From: Xiphydria camelus
Lineage: Eukaryota; Arthropoda; Insecta; Hymenoptera; Xiphydriidae
NCBI GenBank assembly: GCA_963678675.1
Contig: OY783195.1
Coordinates: 20,106,912-20,170,911, forward strand
Direction of reading: 5' to 3'
Length of the DNA: 64,000 bases
The notes under the pieces are model-generated. The model was not told the DNA's origin. It did no database searches and worked only from the letters and a program-made list of their open reading frames with translations. Position numbers and translations under genes: made by a program. Shown piece after piece: positions 45,290-55,951 of the stretch (within the stretch, counting starts at the first letter, position 1; each line of letters begins with the position of its first letter).

Positions 45290-46200
45290 TATATTTCTAC
45301 GCCTGCGTAACATAAAGCTATTAAATAATGTGTAAATTCCATAATCTTCATGTTGAAAAGGGGGAACGTATCGTCTGTTTGCGTAAGAAGAAGAAGGAGC
45401 CACTTTTGAAAATCGCAGAAATGCTTGGTCGTTCGATAACAGCTTACAAACAAGCTTGGTACAGGGTCAAAAAATTCGGGATCTTTTACGACAAATGAAA
45501 AAGCAGAAGACGACCTCGGAAAACCAACAACAAAATCGACAGACACATTCATTGTTTGAGCAAAATATTTAGATCGCTCTTGAACAGCGATTGATATTCA
45601 AAGGCAAATGTGTAGAGATAATGCCCAAGAAATCGATGTACAAACCGTTTGCAGGCATCTTGATGAATTTGGCCCAATGATCGCATCATACGTTAGGAAC
45701 CGATAGTAAGTGCAGCGAATCGGAGGAAGTGATTGACCTTCGGACGTGGTCACTTGAGTTGGACTGTTAAAGATTGGGTACTATTTTCAGACGAATTCAA
45801 GTATAAAAGGGTATAAATGGTGTATTCTGATGGACTGCAATACATCATATGGCGAGTCATATAACGTATGAATCACATGCGCATTATAGGAATATCTTTG
45901 TTTAACAAAAGATTGTTACCTTATACTTGTGATTATTTGCCTAAGGACTTTATTTTTCAACACGATAATGACCCAAAGCACGCTACGAAAGTCATGAAGC
46001 AGTGTATCACAGATAAAAAGATCAATACTCTTCTTTGGCCAGCCTAGTCTCCGGATTTGAACCCGACTAAAAACTTGTGGAGAGTTGTGAAGTATGCCGT
46101 ACGAAATAGGAAACCCACAGATTTGAATGATTTGTATCAATTTATTAAAACTAAGTGAAAAGAGGTTCCATCGACGAATGCGTTAAATTAATAAAATCTA
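45290..46200 (+). pseudogene. Tc1-like transposase, decayed
   Basis: Fragments in changing frames: VCLRKKKKEPLLKIAEMLGR and SITAYKQAWYRVKKFG (paired helix-turn-helix region), DVQTVCRHLDEFG, then in the catalytic region FQHDNDPKHATKVMKQC (second D in a DND-x-KH box) and SPDLNPTKNLWRVVKYAVRN (the Tc1 SPDLNPIE-NLW motif, with E replaced by K). Many in-frame stops (for example at the WPA-stop-SPD site). No terminal repeats identified. Inactive. Confidence 0.8.
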
Positions 46201-46759
46201 TACCGTAAATGTGCGCGAAGTTAATTAAAATTGTAGGTTTTTCAACGAAATATTGACTGCTCGTCGTTTTCAGATTAACACATCAATAAAATGATGTATA
46301 CGACCATATTAATTTCCAATGCAACAATTTCTAAGGTCTTTTTTCGCCTATCCATAATTCATTCTTTGATAGCCACTCAAATCGTATCTAATGAGGTTTT
46401 TCTTTCTAGACATTTTTAAACAATTCTTCTCGACTACAAAACCACTAAATTTACTTTCTTGAAAACGGTAAATCATCACCAACCTATAAACGAAAAGGAC
46501 ATCTTACACGCCTGCCACAGATACGATTGATTACTCATTGTAAACATATACACATAGGTATACCTCGTGCTATAGCGAGAGAACAGTCTTTCAGCTACAG
46601 CGTGGAGTAACTTGGTTAATACAGAGACTCGATTAATAGAAATCCTACTTTATTTTGAAGATTTTCTTCATATGTTCTGAAAATATATTGTATCATCTGA
46701 ATGTAACAATATATCGATTGGCTATAGGTCTTTTGCTTAATGTTGTTTCAACATTACAG
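46201..46759 (+). other. End of the 11.2 kb CASK intron
   Basis: AT-rich, no element recognised. Ends with the pyrimidine-rich acceptor TTGTTTCAACATTACAG (46743-46759). Confidence 0.7.
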
Positions 46760-46949
46760 GATCGCGACAAAGGTGCAGCACGAGCGCACCTAGGAGAAAC
46801 TATAGAAGAACTTAAGAAATTTAATGCGAGACGAAAATTAAAAGATGCCGTCCTGGCGGCTGTTACGACATCAAAATGGCACACCAACTACTCAGAGGCT
46901 AATGGTGATAGCTTCTCAGATATTGGAGATGATGAAATGACGACTACAG
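46760..46949 (+). CDS. CASK: CASK exon: post-kinase regulatory segment
   Basis: Phase 0 start after ...ACATTACAG; ends in phase 1 (ACA G) before the donor GTATGT at 46950. Encodes DRDKGAARAHLGETIEELKK, then FNARRKLKDAVLAAVTTSKW and an acidic tail (DSFSDIGDDEMTTTG). This is the CaMKII-like autoregulatory/linker segment directly after the kinase domain; ETxEELxKFNARRKLKxAVLAAV is typical of CASK, whereas CaMKII has KFNARRKLKGAILTT. Joined to the 35436 exon it continues LNHKWLR-DRDK as in insect CASK. The next exon (L27-containing region) is not in the window. Confidence 0.92.
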
Positions 46950-47268
46950 GTATGTTGAAAGGATGATGTTTATTCGATTTCCGAAGTAGGAAGGTGAATT
47001 ATAAGCGCTCGAGTTACTTACGCAAGTAGGAGGCTCTTTTCATTAATGAGTTTAATCTTTTCATTAACTTAAGTCCATAATCGAGACCATTTCTTATGTA
47101 TACCTTACATGAAAAATTACCTCTTCTTAACGAATAACGTACCTTTACTTTTGAAAGTTAATTGTTACTTCTGAAATAATTTTTATAACATTTTATTAGT
47201 TTATACCATAAATTATATTTTATCGTCGTGGTAAAAATTATTATATTATAATAATAATTCTTCAACTA
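46950..47268 (+). other. CASK intron start
   Basis: Donor GTATGTTGAAAG then AT-rich sequence up to the mariner palindrome. No features. Confidence 0.7.
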
Positions 47269-48146
47269 GGTTGGTGAATAAGTTTGTAGGGGGTTTTATG
47301 TTTTCTTTTATCCTACAACGATTTTTTTGCTACTTAGCAAAGTATTTATACTAATTTGAAAGAGCACTTTCTCCTCTACAAGACTGTAATAATCGTACTT
47401 TTGAATAATTTCATTTTTCATTATTTTTCATTCTTAGAAATGGAATATCCAGGAGCCAAAAATCAGCATTTTCGACACCTTTCAGCTGCTTTTCTTCGCT
47501 TTTCATCGAGGTCAAAAAGCTTCCGCAGTCGCTTGGGACATTTGCGACGTGTATGGAAATGGTTTGCAAAATTCAAAAGAGGCGAGGTTGACCTCAACGA
47601 CACATCTTGCACCGGAAGACCTTCAGAGTTCGATGAGGAACGTCTCAAGGCACTTTTGAAGGAGGACGGTCGCCAAACAAGTGAATTGCCTGAAAAAATG
47701 AACTACGATCATTAGACTATTCTCAAACATCTTTACTCGGTGGGATTTGTCGAAAAATTGAGTGCCTGGATGCCTCACAAGCTTCCGAAAATACACAAAG
47801 AAAATCGCTTTTTTTTTTAAATTTTGCAAATCATTTCCGCGCAGTAGACTCACCTATGGCACCTTCTCTATACACGTCACAAATGTCCCGAGCGACTGCG
47901 GAAGCTTTTTCACCTCGATGAAAAGCGAAGAAAAGCAGGTGTCGAAAATGCTGATTTTTGCCTCCTGGATATGCCATTTCTAAGAATGAAAAATAATGAA
48001 AAATGAAATTATTCAAAAGAACGATTATTACAGTCTTGTAGAGGAGAAAGTGCTCTTTCAAGTGAGTATAAATACTTTGCTAAAAAGCAAAAAAATCGTT
48101 GTAGGATAAAAGAAAACATAAAACTTTACGAACTTATTCACCAACC
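47269..48146. mobile_element. Palindromic mariner derivative built from two inverted 5' ends
   Basis: GGTTGGTGAATAAGTTTGTA at 47269 pairs with TTACGAACTTATTCACCAACC ending 48146, TA on both sides. Each arm contains the start of a mariner transposase: plus strand from ATG 47440 (MEYPGAKNQHFRHL, then after shifts WFAKFKRGEVDL, GRPSEFDEERLKALLKED, stop at 47713), minus strand from ATG 47977 (MAYPGGKNQHFRHLLFFAFH, ASAVARDICDVYREGAIG). The left arm extends further into the gene than the right. No catalytic domain. Confidence 0.85.
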
Positions 48147-48531
48147 TAATAATTTGTATGTGAAAAAGAAAGGCCGCGTAGTCGGGAAAAGGGTATAAAA
48201 TTATCCCTACATTTATTCAGTTGATTTCTTTTCTATATGTTATTATTGATATGACTCTTCAATTTCCGAAGTAATAATCGCTCAAAATACAATTTTTAAG
48301 TTATAAATATAAGTAAAATTTTCGGAAATAATTTATGACTTGCGAGCGGCTTGATAGATCGTTTTGAAGAATTAATATTTTGTAAATATCTATAAAAAAG
48401 TTTTAGGGAAAAAATCAAGAATGTAACCGAATAGTAAGAACATTAGGGAAAAAATGATTAATTATTTCAGATTTTTTTCTATCGGATATGGCTTTGGTAC
48501 AATTACCTAGTTTTTTTATAACATCTTTTAA
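48147..48531. other. Gene-free intron sequence
   Basis: AT-rich; nothing recognised between the mariner palindrome and the TTAA element. Confidence 0.5.
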
Positions 48532-49422
48532 GGGGGTAGTCTCCTAAAATTTTTTCAAAAATTCAATTTTTCAAATCCATCATATTCTTGTAGTCAATAT
48601 ACATATGTAGAAATACGGCAGAAACTATGATTTGCTCTGGAAGGTTCGAGAACATGCTCAAAAATGCGCTTTAGCTCTTTGCACTCGAGCGGTATCGATA
48701 CGGAGCCCGGGCGAAGTGCGCGTCCCACTCGAACGGCACGGCTACAGCGTCCAAGCGATTTTTTATGCCCACTTGAACTGCGTCAAACTAATGCTAAAGA
48801 GGTCCCGTATATCCGTTCGAAGTGTGTAGGACCCGCGTGCCGGTGTTTAGAAACCTGAGATGTTTCTTTACGTGGTGCGATAAGAGATGCCGAGCGGGCC
48901 GAGTTCAAACGCGTTTTTCTCAAAACAACGTTTTTGGACCTCGTTGACATGATTTTAAAAAAACTATCAAACCGATCAGGCTCAAATTTTAAGGGCTTAT
49001 TCTACACAAGAAGCCCTATAGCCGGAACTAGCCATATAATTATTTATTAATATTTAAACAAATTATAAGCAATTCAAGTTGAAAATATGAGGTCGAAAAT
49101 TTCAAAAGTTCGCTATTTGTTTTGTTTTTATCTAAAGTATAAAATCCTAGTTCGGGCTATAGCGGGAACTCTATACTTCAAGAATCGACTTGAATTTCTG
49201 CTTTCAGACATTCCAAAGTCGAGATATCATGTCAACCAGGTATAAACAGGAGTATGTTCAGGCGACTTTATCAAACAAACAAAATCATCGAAGAACCAAG
49301 AACAAATTTTTTTCTGTCAGTTTAAGACTTCTAATAGTATGTGCGAAAAAAAAAATCAAAGAAAATATTTACTATGAAAAAAAAATTCTCTAAAAAAGAC
49401 CTCTTTTTAGGAGACTACCCCC
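48532..49422. mobile_element. 891 bp TTAA-flanked deletion derivative of the 12.9-15.1 kb element
   Basis: Exact 13 bp termini GGGGGTAGTCTCC / GGAGACTACCCCC, TTAA at 48528-48531 and 49423-49426. Interior 48905-49355 parallels 13260-13720 (TTCAAACGCGTTTTTCTC, ATATAATTATTTATTAATAT, AAGTATAAAATCCTAGTTCG) into the last codons of the transposase, then jumps to the other terminus. A 240 bp GC-rich segment at 48667-48904 has no counterpart in the longer copy. Non-autonomous. Confidence 0.85.
48667..48904. other. GC-rich segment of foreign origin inside the TTAA element
   Basis: Between CATGCTCAAAAAT and TTCAAACGCGTTTTTCTC the longer copy has ~50 bp (TGGAAAAGAAGCGGCGG...), here replaced by ~238 bp of clearly GC-richer sequence with CGGTATCGATACGGAGCCCG and CGTGCCGGTGTTTAG. 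It may be captured host or TE DNA. Open frames on it are short and unrecognised. Confidence 0.55.
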
Positions 49423-49426
49423 TTAA

Positions 49427-49914
49427 TATAATTCTACAAAGGATATTTTCCCCTGTTAGTGCGCGTAAGGTGTGGCGAAGGGATGAAATTGTTGATTTAG
49501 GGATCAAGCTAGGTGGTGGAACACTAGAGCTGGTTGCGGATTCCGGATTCTTTATTTTTATACACGGTTAGCGTTCAATATGAGGCGACTCGTCCGCACT
49601 GGAATACTCAATGCGAGAGCGATTCGAACACTCGGAAACTCGAGAGAAGTGACTCGCAGGACACGACGCGATGCTTCAAGCTTTTTAAGAAGAAGCGTCG
49701 CAGGAGTTAATCCGAGTCAGGGGTGGCTTCTCTGAAGGTCGGAGCGGGATGACGGCGGCCGTGGAATCCGGATATGTCTATATTGTTTCCCAGAGCCAGG
49801 GCTACCTCCCTCGATTGTAAATGCATGCCGGTTTTTTCCGATCGTAAAAAACGGCCCGAGGCCTCTCCGGTAGAACTAGCGGGCCGGTTAGTACGGTCCA
49901 GTAGCGACCCAGGA
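49427..49914. other. GC-rich, unclassified stretch
   Basis: Contrasts with AT-rich surroundings; contains direct strings such as GCGTCGCAGGAGTTAATCCG. The minus-strand frame 49707-49928 (73 codons, no clear family) is not enough for a gene call. Confidence 0.4.
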
Positions 49915-49918
49915 TTAA

Positions 49919-50969
49919 GGAGGAACATCAGTGATATGAAAATGGACCAATTACTAAGATTTTTTTTATAATCTTCACTTCATCAGAACGCTACTGTCAA
50001 AATTTGAAATAAATTCATTTAACCGTTTTATAAAAATTCATGGTTTAAAACTCACTGATTAACATGGAGCCTTATGGACCGATGATTTGATAGTCATAAT
50101 ATTGGCTCTTAAAATGGAAGAAATGGTAAAAAGAAAACGGTTTATTTTGCATGTAGTTATAAACTTCTATCCTGCACAGTTTAAACCAATGTCACTTATT
50201 GTTCGTAGTTTTTACGTAATTTAGTAAAAGGTTTCGAGTAAACGGAATTTTAGAACGAATAGGGGAAAACGTGGCAATAGCGCGTGACGTCAGAGGAGAG
50301 GTCAGACGGTGCGCTAGGATTCAAATCCGAGACTAATACAGCATGATCCGCGCAGCACCGTACAATTGCAGGGACCATGAAATTTACCATCGGCCGGGCT
50401 TGGTCGGTACTCTCATTTATACCGGTAGAAGTCGAGTCGGTAGTTAGAGTTGGTGTCAATTCGGGAGATCGAAGCGTCTAATCTCGAAATCGTGAATTTG
50501 TGAATTATGGTGAGTAATTTCCTTTCCAACGATAACATTGTGCCTTGATATTATACATTTTGAAAGCAATATTTGGCTACTGATAGAACCCACTTAAACA
50601 TATAGCTTTGAGGTTATAAATATCAAAATATGTACGCAGCTGTCACACGTAGAATTCTGTCGGCAAGTGAACGTTTTTACCGACAAATCTCGTACCAACC
50701 TCGTGGTCAAAAACTGCGGTGTTGCCACGTTTTTCTCATATTCGTATTCGAATAAATAATGTAAAATTTAACAGTAATAAATTTAAATAAATATTACATT
50801 GATTTCAAATCAATAATAGTGCAATGATAAGCCACATTTTGTGACATTAATAACGTATATATAGTTTTTGAATGAATTAAAATTTCATTATCTGATATTG
50901 GCAAAACGTGTCGGAAGCTTTGTTCTTTCCCTCCTCTCGCCTCACCCCGTAGAGTTCTGATGTTCCTCC
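49919..50969. mobile_element. 1.05 kb TTAA-flanked element (piggyBac-like)
   Basis: GGAGGAACATCAG at 49919 and CTGATGTTCCTCC ending 50969 are exact inverted termini, with TTAA at 49915-49918 and 50970-50973. No transposase. Contains 50445-50515, a segment shared with the MITE at 16.8 kb. Confidence 0.85.
50425..50520. repeat. Segment shared with the 16.7-17.0 kb MITE core
   Basis: GTAGTTAGAGTTGG followed by TTCGGGAGATCGAAGCGTCT and CTCGAAAT occurs here and, rearranged, at 16740-16870. Both are followed by an ATGGTGAGTAAT or ACGGTAAATAAT string resembling a splice donor. It might be a captured 5' leader exon. Confidence 0.5.
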
Positions 50970-50979
50970 TTAAGAGAGA

Positions 50980-51107
50980 GGGCCGGTATTTTAAAGCTCG
51001 TTGACCGAAGGTTGAGCTTGAACCAGCGGTTGGCGTATTCCCAAACTGCAGTCGAACCGCCGGTTGAAGCTCAACTTTCGGTCAACCGGACTTTATAATA
51101 CCGGCCC
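50980..51107. mobile_element. 128 bp palindromic MITE, GGGCCGG termini
   Basis: GGGCCGGTATTTTAAAG at 50980 mirrors CTTTATAATACCGGCCC ending 51107; inner CGTTGACCGAAGGTTGAGCTT / AAGCTCAACTTTCGGTCAACC. Termini and size resemble the 40823-40948 element. A TAA follows the right end but the left flank does not match. Confidence 0.75.
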
Positions 51108-51784
51108 TAAATGCGCTTGTGGCGGCTGAGTCACGATACAGGCACCCGCACCTATCCCAGCTGCCTGACCGGTACCGTAAACCCCGTCGCACATTGAGAG
51201 GCAGGTGACGTAGGCGACGCAGGGCAGGACAGTGCAGGTTTCTGTATCCTGTACAATTCAATAGACCCGCGCGAATTGGGACGCAGAGTAGGGTAGTGCA
51301 GGACTGTGCCTACGTGACGCAGTCTCCTGGACACAGTTTCCTGCGCGCGTGCGAAGCAGTTTTTAGCTTAGCGGAAGGGGAAAGTCTGGAAATGCCGACC
51401 ACTTAAGCGGAATTAGACCTAACACAGTAAATTTTACTCCAAATTTGAAAATCAACAACTGTAACAAGTCTTTAGAGTATAAACTTTCTGAATCTTTTGT
51501 TGAAATTTCAATTAAATGAATAAATGTGTCTTGAAGCCACGCAATTAAATTCTGCGTCCGACTCTGACTCGGAACTGTCCAGAAACAATGCCATGATTGA
51601 AATAAAAAAGCTCTTTCTATATCCAAATAATATTATTTGCTATTCGCACTCGCACGCCAATACTTCATAACAAGAACTGCCAGGACTGCTTTCCAATATG
51701 CGCTCACACTGCGTAGCATGTGTTTTTTCCTGCTCTGCGTCGCCTACCCTGCCCTGCGTCGCCTACATCGCCTGCCTCTTAGGC
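51108..51784. other. Mixed stretch without gene
   Basis: 51120-51360 is GC-rich with GTAGGCGACGCAGGGCAGG, mirrored around 51735-51770 (CTGCGTCGCCTACCCTGCC), so the interval is an imperfect inverted repeat flanking AT-rich sequence. No gene. Confidence 0.5.
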
Positions 51785-52055
51785 CAAGCGAACGTTGGGT
51801 CGCAGTTAAGTGGGGTAACGCAGGGCGACTCACCGCAGATTTTGTAACCCATAGAAATCTATATAACAGCGAATGTTCGGACGCAGTGTGAGGTGGCGTA
51901 GTTTTCACGCTCCACGAGCCGGCCGAGCGAATGTTGAGACGCAGTTCAGTGAGGGGACGCAGGGCGACTCACCGCAGATTTTTGTAACCAATAGACATCT
52001 ATACAACAGCGAATGTTCGGACGCAGTGTGAGGTGGCGCACTTTTCACACGCCGT
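51785..52055. repeat. Tandem duplication, ~137 bp unit
   Basis: Units at 51783 and 51920 share AACGCAGGGCGACTCACCGC-like, then ACAGCGAATGTTCGGACGCA and GTGTGAGGTGGCG. An inverted third piece (GTCACACTGCGTCTCAACGT) is at 57599-57625. Non-coding. Confidence 0.75.
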
Positions 52056-52743
52056 GAATCTGCGAGAGCCTGCGAAGGTCTGCGGTTGAAACGCAAAACC
52101 GGACGTGATTTTTCGTTCGTGAACTTTAGTTTGTTAGTTTAAGATGGCATAATGCCGGGTTTACACGGTTGCCAAACGTTTGTGCGGACTTAAAATATTA
52201 TTATTATTAGTACTAAAGTAATAATAAAAAAAAATAATAATATGATTGTATTATTTGTATTATAATTTAATATTTTGTGAACGATTCCTATCTGAATTTC
52301 ATCCGCGGAGTTAATTTTATAAATTACTAGCAGCCCGTCCCGGCTTCGCACGGGTAGATTGTGGATTGATTTTGTCCGTCCACCATTGTTAGCTACGGAA
52401 AAATCCTAAACCCGACTATCAAAAAGAATTTTTATAGGGCCCATAGCTTTCATGGTACGAAGCCGAACTGTACTTGACCTCAATTGGACCTCCGCTGACC
52501 ATAAAGGTCACATGAAAATAATAGTCTCAGCGGGAAATCATTTTATAGAAACATTTTTAATACAAAACTTTTAGTATTTTTCCCGGGCTACCCAATGGTC
52601 ATATTGGATTTGACCTTGACCATGAACTTCAAGGTTATATCAAGGTCAAATAAATTTTGTTTTCACGTTCAAATGTGTCCTTGACCATTTTTTTCATGTT
52701 ACCTTTATTGTCAGCGAATGTCAAATTTAGGTCAAGCATAGTT

Positions 52744-53372
52744 CGACTTTTTGAACACCCTGTATAAGATTTACTAACTCAGAAACCTTCGCGGATATGC
52801 GTCCAACTGTTCCCCAAATTTTCATCGCAATCGGATGAACGGTTAAGGAAGGCATAATAATCATCCGTGCAGGTACATTTTGAACACCCTGTATACGATT
52901 TACTAACTGAGAAACCTTCGCGGGCATGCGTCCAACCATTCCCCAACTTTTCATCGCAATCGGATGAACGGTTTAGGAAGGCATAATAATCATCAGTACC
53001 GGTACTTTTTGAACACCTTTTATAAGATTTACTAACTCAGAAACCTTCGCGGGCATGCGTCCAACCATTCCCCAACTTTTCATCGCAATCGGATGAACGG
53101 TTTAGGAAGGCATAATAATCATCCGTACCGGTACTTTTTGAACACCCTGTATACGATTTACTAACTCAGAAACCTTCGCGGGCATGCGTCCAACCATTCC
53201 CCAACTTTTCATCGCAATCGGATGGACGGTTTAGGAAGGCATAATAATCATCAGTACCGGTACTTTTTGAACACCTTTTATAAGATTTACTAACTCAGAA
53301 ACCTTCGCGGGCATGCGTCCAACCATTCCCCAAAGTTTCATCGCAATCGGATGAACGGTTTAGGAAGGCATA
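52744..53372. repeat. Five tandem 129 bp units
   Basis: TTGAACACC recurs at 52751, 52880, 53009, 53138 and 53267, exactly 129 bp apart. Units 2 and 4 share CCCTGTATACGATT; units 3 and 5 share CCTTTTATAAGATT and ATCAGTACCGG before them, so a 258 bp dimer was duplicated. Each carries TCATCGCAATCGGATG-ACGGTT. Confidence 0.95.
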
Positions 53373-53384
53373 AGAGACATACAT

Positions 53385-53426
<42 letters not shown>
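53385..53426. repeat. (CAGA)n microsatellite
   Basis: About ten CAGA units after the last 129 bp unit, part of the element's tail. Confidence 0.95.
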
Positions 53427-53431
<5 letters not shown>

Positions 53432-54091
53432 TTCATTTTTATATATATAGATTTAAATAAAATCCTTTTCGGAGTGAATTTCACTCCGGACGGGATTAAA
53501 TTAATTAAAAATCATCCACTCCGCATTCACTCCGCAAATCATTCCGCATTTAACTCCCGATATTTTACAGTGTATGCAACACTACACTATCAAAAATCGG
53601 TAGGGGAGAGTGGTCTTAAGTCGGCACTGTGGGTTAAGTCGGCCCCCCTGGTTTTTTCAGAGATGGCGTGCGAGTCGGTCTGATTATTTTGTCACGTGAT
53701 ACTATAGTAGGCACCGACATAATATGTGTTGACAATTGTCACTCAAGTTCGTTTTGCGCGGCGTAAGGTCGTTTGTTTTATTTACGTCAAACGAATGCCA
53801 TTTTCGTCCTTCGAACAGAAGCAGCTACGGGTAAGTAAATATTTTGAAAGTTTGGAAGAAGTGAGCGCACTGGTTTCTGTTTTCGATGTTCTAAGCCATA
53901 GGTTATGTCGGTTTTGTGGACAAAGTTTTTTGTTTGCGTGATGATGCGAAACTTATAAACAGTCATAGTGGTCCTGAGTCGGCACTAAACAGGTGGTCCT
54001 AAGTCGGCACCTATAAGCATTCTGTTTTTTTTTTACTTTTTTGTGATGTTATCGATATTTTTTGCATTTTTTATGTTTTTGATTCATAGTT

Positions 54092-55930
54092 ATGGGTCGC
54101 AGCTTCAAACGCAAGACACCAGCGCGTGATCCGCTTGCTCTTCGACGTGCATTGGCAGCAATGATGCTTGGCATGTCTTGCAAAGGTGCCGCTCGAGAAT
54201 ACAACGTGCCACGCTCCACATTGCAAGGTCATTGGAAAAAAAATCAAAATGAACCAGTGCACACGGACAGCGCGACGCCAATGGAAGTTGACATACAAGA
54301 CTTGCATGTTGCAAAACATGGCCACAAAACGGTAAATGATGCTTTTCTGGCCGGCTTTCGAACGTGTCTAACGTCTCGAATTATATTGCAGGTTTTTACA
54401 AAAGAACAAGAAGATGCCTTAGAAAAACATATGTTGCATTTATCAGACGTGTATTTTGGCTTGACCACAAAGCAAGCTCGTTCATTGGCATTCGAGTTCG
54501 CTGAAAAACTAGAAATCGTTTATCCAAATGCTTGGGATAATCAAAAGTCAGCTGGTTTGGAATGGTTTCGTTCATTTTTGAAACGGCATCCAAAATTGTC
54601 CCTCCGAAAGCCAGAAGCTACCAGTTTGGCTCGTGTTAGCGCGTTCAACCGAGCAAATGTTGGAGCGTTCTTTGCCAATTATAACCAAGTTATGGGAGAT
54701 ATAAAAGTTTCCCCGCACAACATCTGGAACGTCGATGAGACTGGTGTGACCACTGTACACAAAACAGTGCGTGTCTTGTCTCGTTGTGGCCGAAAGCAAG
54801 TTGGACAAATTACGTCGGCAGAACGTGGACAACTGGTGACTTTAATCCAAGCAGTATCCGCTGCCGGTATGCGCGGCTCGTCTTTCTTTGTCTTCCCACG
54901 CGTCCGCTTTCATCAACATCTCCTCAACGGAGGTCCCGCAGGTTGCGTCGGAGCTGCAAATCCATCTGGGTGGAGTAATGCTGAGGTCTTTTTGAAATTG
55001 TTGACAACATTTCAAAAATTCACAAGATGCACTGTGGCTGATCCTATTCTCCTACTTCTGGATAACCATGAATCTCATCGATCACTGTCAGCTCTCGAAT
55101 ACTGTCGTGCCAATGGGATCCATGTTGTTTCCTTTCCACCTCACTGTTCCCATCGACTCCAACCACTAGACGTCAGTGTCTTTGGACCTTTCAAAGCCGC
55201 GTTAAATACGCAGTACGAGTCGTTCATGCGCATGAATCCTGGTCGCGCGATTCAGATTTTTGATATTCCTTCAATGGTAGCCCGAGCGCTCGAACTCGGT
55301 GCCTCAGAAGTGAACATTAAATCGGGCTTCAAAGCAACGGGCATTTGGCCGATGGATCCTAATATCTTTCAAGATATCGACTTCTTGCCGAGCTCTACGA
55401 CAGATCGACCATGTCCAGACAACAATGACATCCTCAATGCCGCAAGAAAAGAAGTAGTTGAGGTGGAAGATAACGTCGAAGCCATTGTGCCAGACAATGG
55501 AAATGAGGAAGCAATTCATGAAGATTTGATTAACTGTTCAGAGAAGTCGATCAGTTTGCCCTTGCTGTCTTCCTCCTCGACATTCGAAAAGGAAACCCTA
55601 GAAAGTCTGTCACCATTCCCAAAAGCACCACCACGCAAAATGACGGGTAAACGACGAGGCCGAAAGCCAGGCCGAACCACTATTTTAACAGCTGATGCTG
55701 AAGTCAGCCTTATCGCTGAAGAAGTACAACATCGCACCGAAGGAAAGAAATCACCAGGAAGACCGCGAAAAAACAAAACAGGATCTGAAACACGAACGAA
55801 AAAAACGGAAAAACAACCACAAGAAAGGCAGTCTCCGCAGCCTTCCACGAGTGGATTCAACATACGTTCTCGTCAGCAACGAAGTTCAGTACCCGCCACA
55901 TATTGTGAATCTGATGACAGTAGCGAGTAA
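54092..55930 (+). CDS. Pogo/Tigger-type transposase, intact 612 codons
   Basis: Uninterrupted from ATG 54092 to TAA 55928-55930. Residues ~10-48 form a pipsqueak-type helix-turn-helix (CKGAAREYNVPRSTLQGHW). About 100-200 is the CENP-B-type DNA-binding region (WFRSFLKRHPKLSLRKPE). DDE_1 catalytic domain ~205-425: first aspartate D215 in NVDETG, second D324 in LLLDNHESH, third D360 in HRLQPLDV, the usual three-aspartate layout. SGFKATGIWP closes the domain. The C-terminal tail has AT-hook-like RRGRKPGR (521-528) and SPGRPRK (554-560), then a basic, serine-rich end. The enzyme would cut and paste the TA-flanked element in the nucleus. No defect is visible; whether it is expressed cannot be seen. 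A domesticated gene is unlikely because the terminal repeats are still present. Confidence 0.93.
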   Translation: MGRSFKRKTPARDPLALRRALAAMMLGMSCKGAAREYNVPRSTLQGHWKKNQNEPVHTDSATPMEVDIQDLHVAKHGHKTVNDAFLAGFRTCLTSRIILQVFTKEQEDALEKHMLHLSDVYFGLTTKQARSLAFEFAEKLEIVYPNAWDNQKSAGLEWFRSFLKRHPKLSLRKPEATSLARVSAFNRANVGAFFANYNQVMGDIKVSPHNIWNVDETGVTTVHKTVRVLSRCGRKQVGQITSAERGQLVTLIQAVSAAGMRGSSFFVFPRVRFHQHLLNGGPAGCVGAANPSGWSNAEVFLKLLTTFQKFTRCTVADPILLLLDNHESHRSLSALEYCRANGIHVVSFPPHCSHRLQPLDVSVFGPFKAALNTQYESFMRMNPGRAIQIFDIPSMVARALELGASEVNIKSGFKATGIWPMDPNIFQDIDFLPSSTTDRPCPDNNDILNAARKEVVEVEDNVEAIVPDNGNEEAIHEDLINCSEKSISLPLLSSSSTFEKETLESLSPFPKAPPRKMTGKRRGRKPGRTTILTADAEVSLIAEEVQHRTEGKKSPGRPRKNKTGSETRTKKTEKQPQERQSPQPSTSGFNIRSRQQRSSVPATYCESDDSSE

Positions 55931-55951
55931 TTGCTAGTATTATTTAACCCC

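Larger units (their letters stand above)
52325..53450. repeat. ACTAGCAGCCCGTCCCGG repeat with five 129 bp units and a (CAGA)n tail
   Basis: Starts ACTAGCAGCCCGTCCCGGCT and ends ATTTTTATATATATAG. The uninterrupted opposite arm of the host foldback (ATAAATAATTTAAATAAAAT in complement) gives the empty site, defining both ends to within a few bases. The oriented head, tandem middle, (CAGA)n and TA-rich tail resemble the 3' region of an RTE-type or SINE-like retroelement, but no coding sequence is present. The copy at 29833 has only two units. Confidence 0.75.

Noticed and set aside
52744..53372. CRISPR-like regular repeats
   Set aside because: The 129 bp units are directly adjacent without unique spacers, in a eukaryotic transposable-element context.
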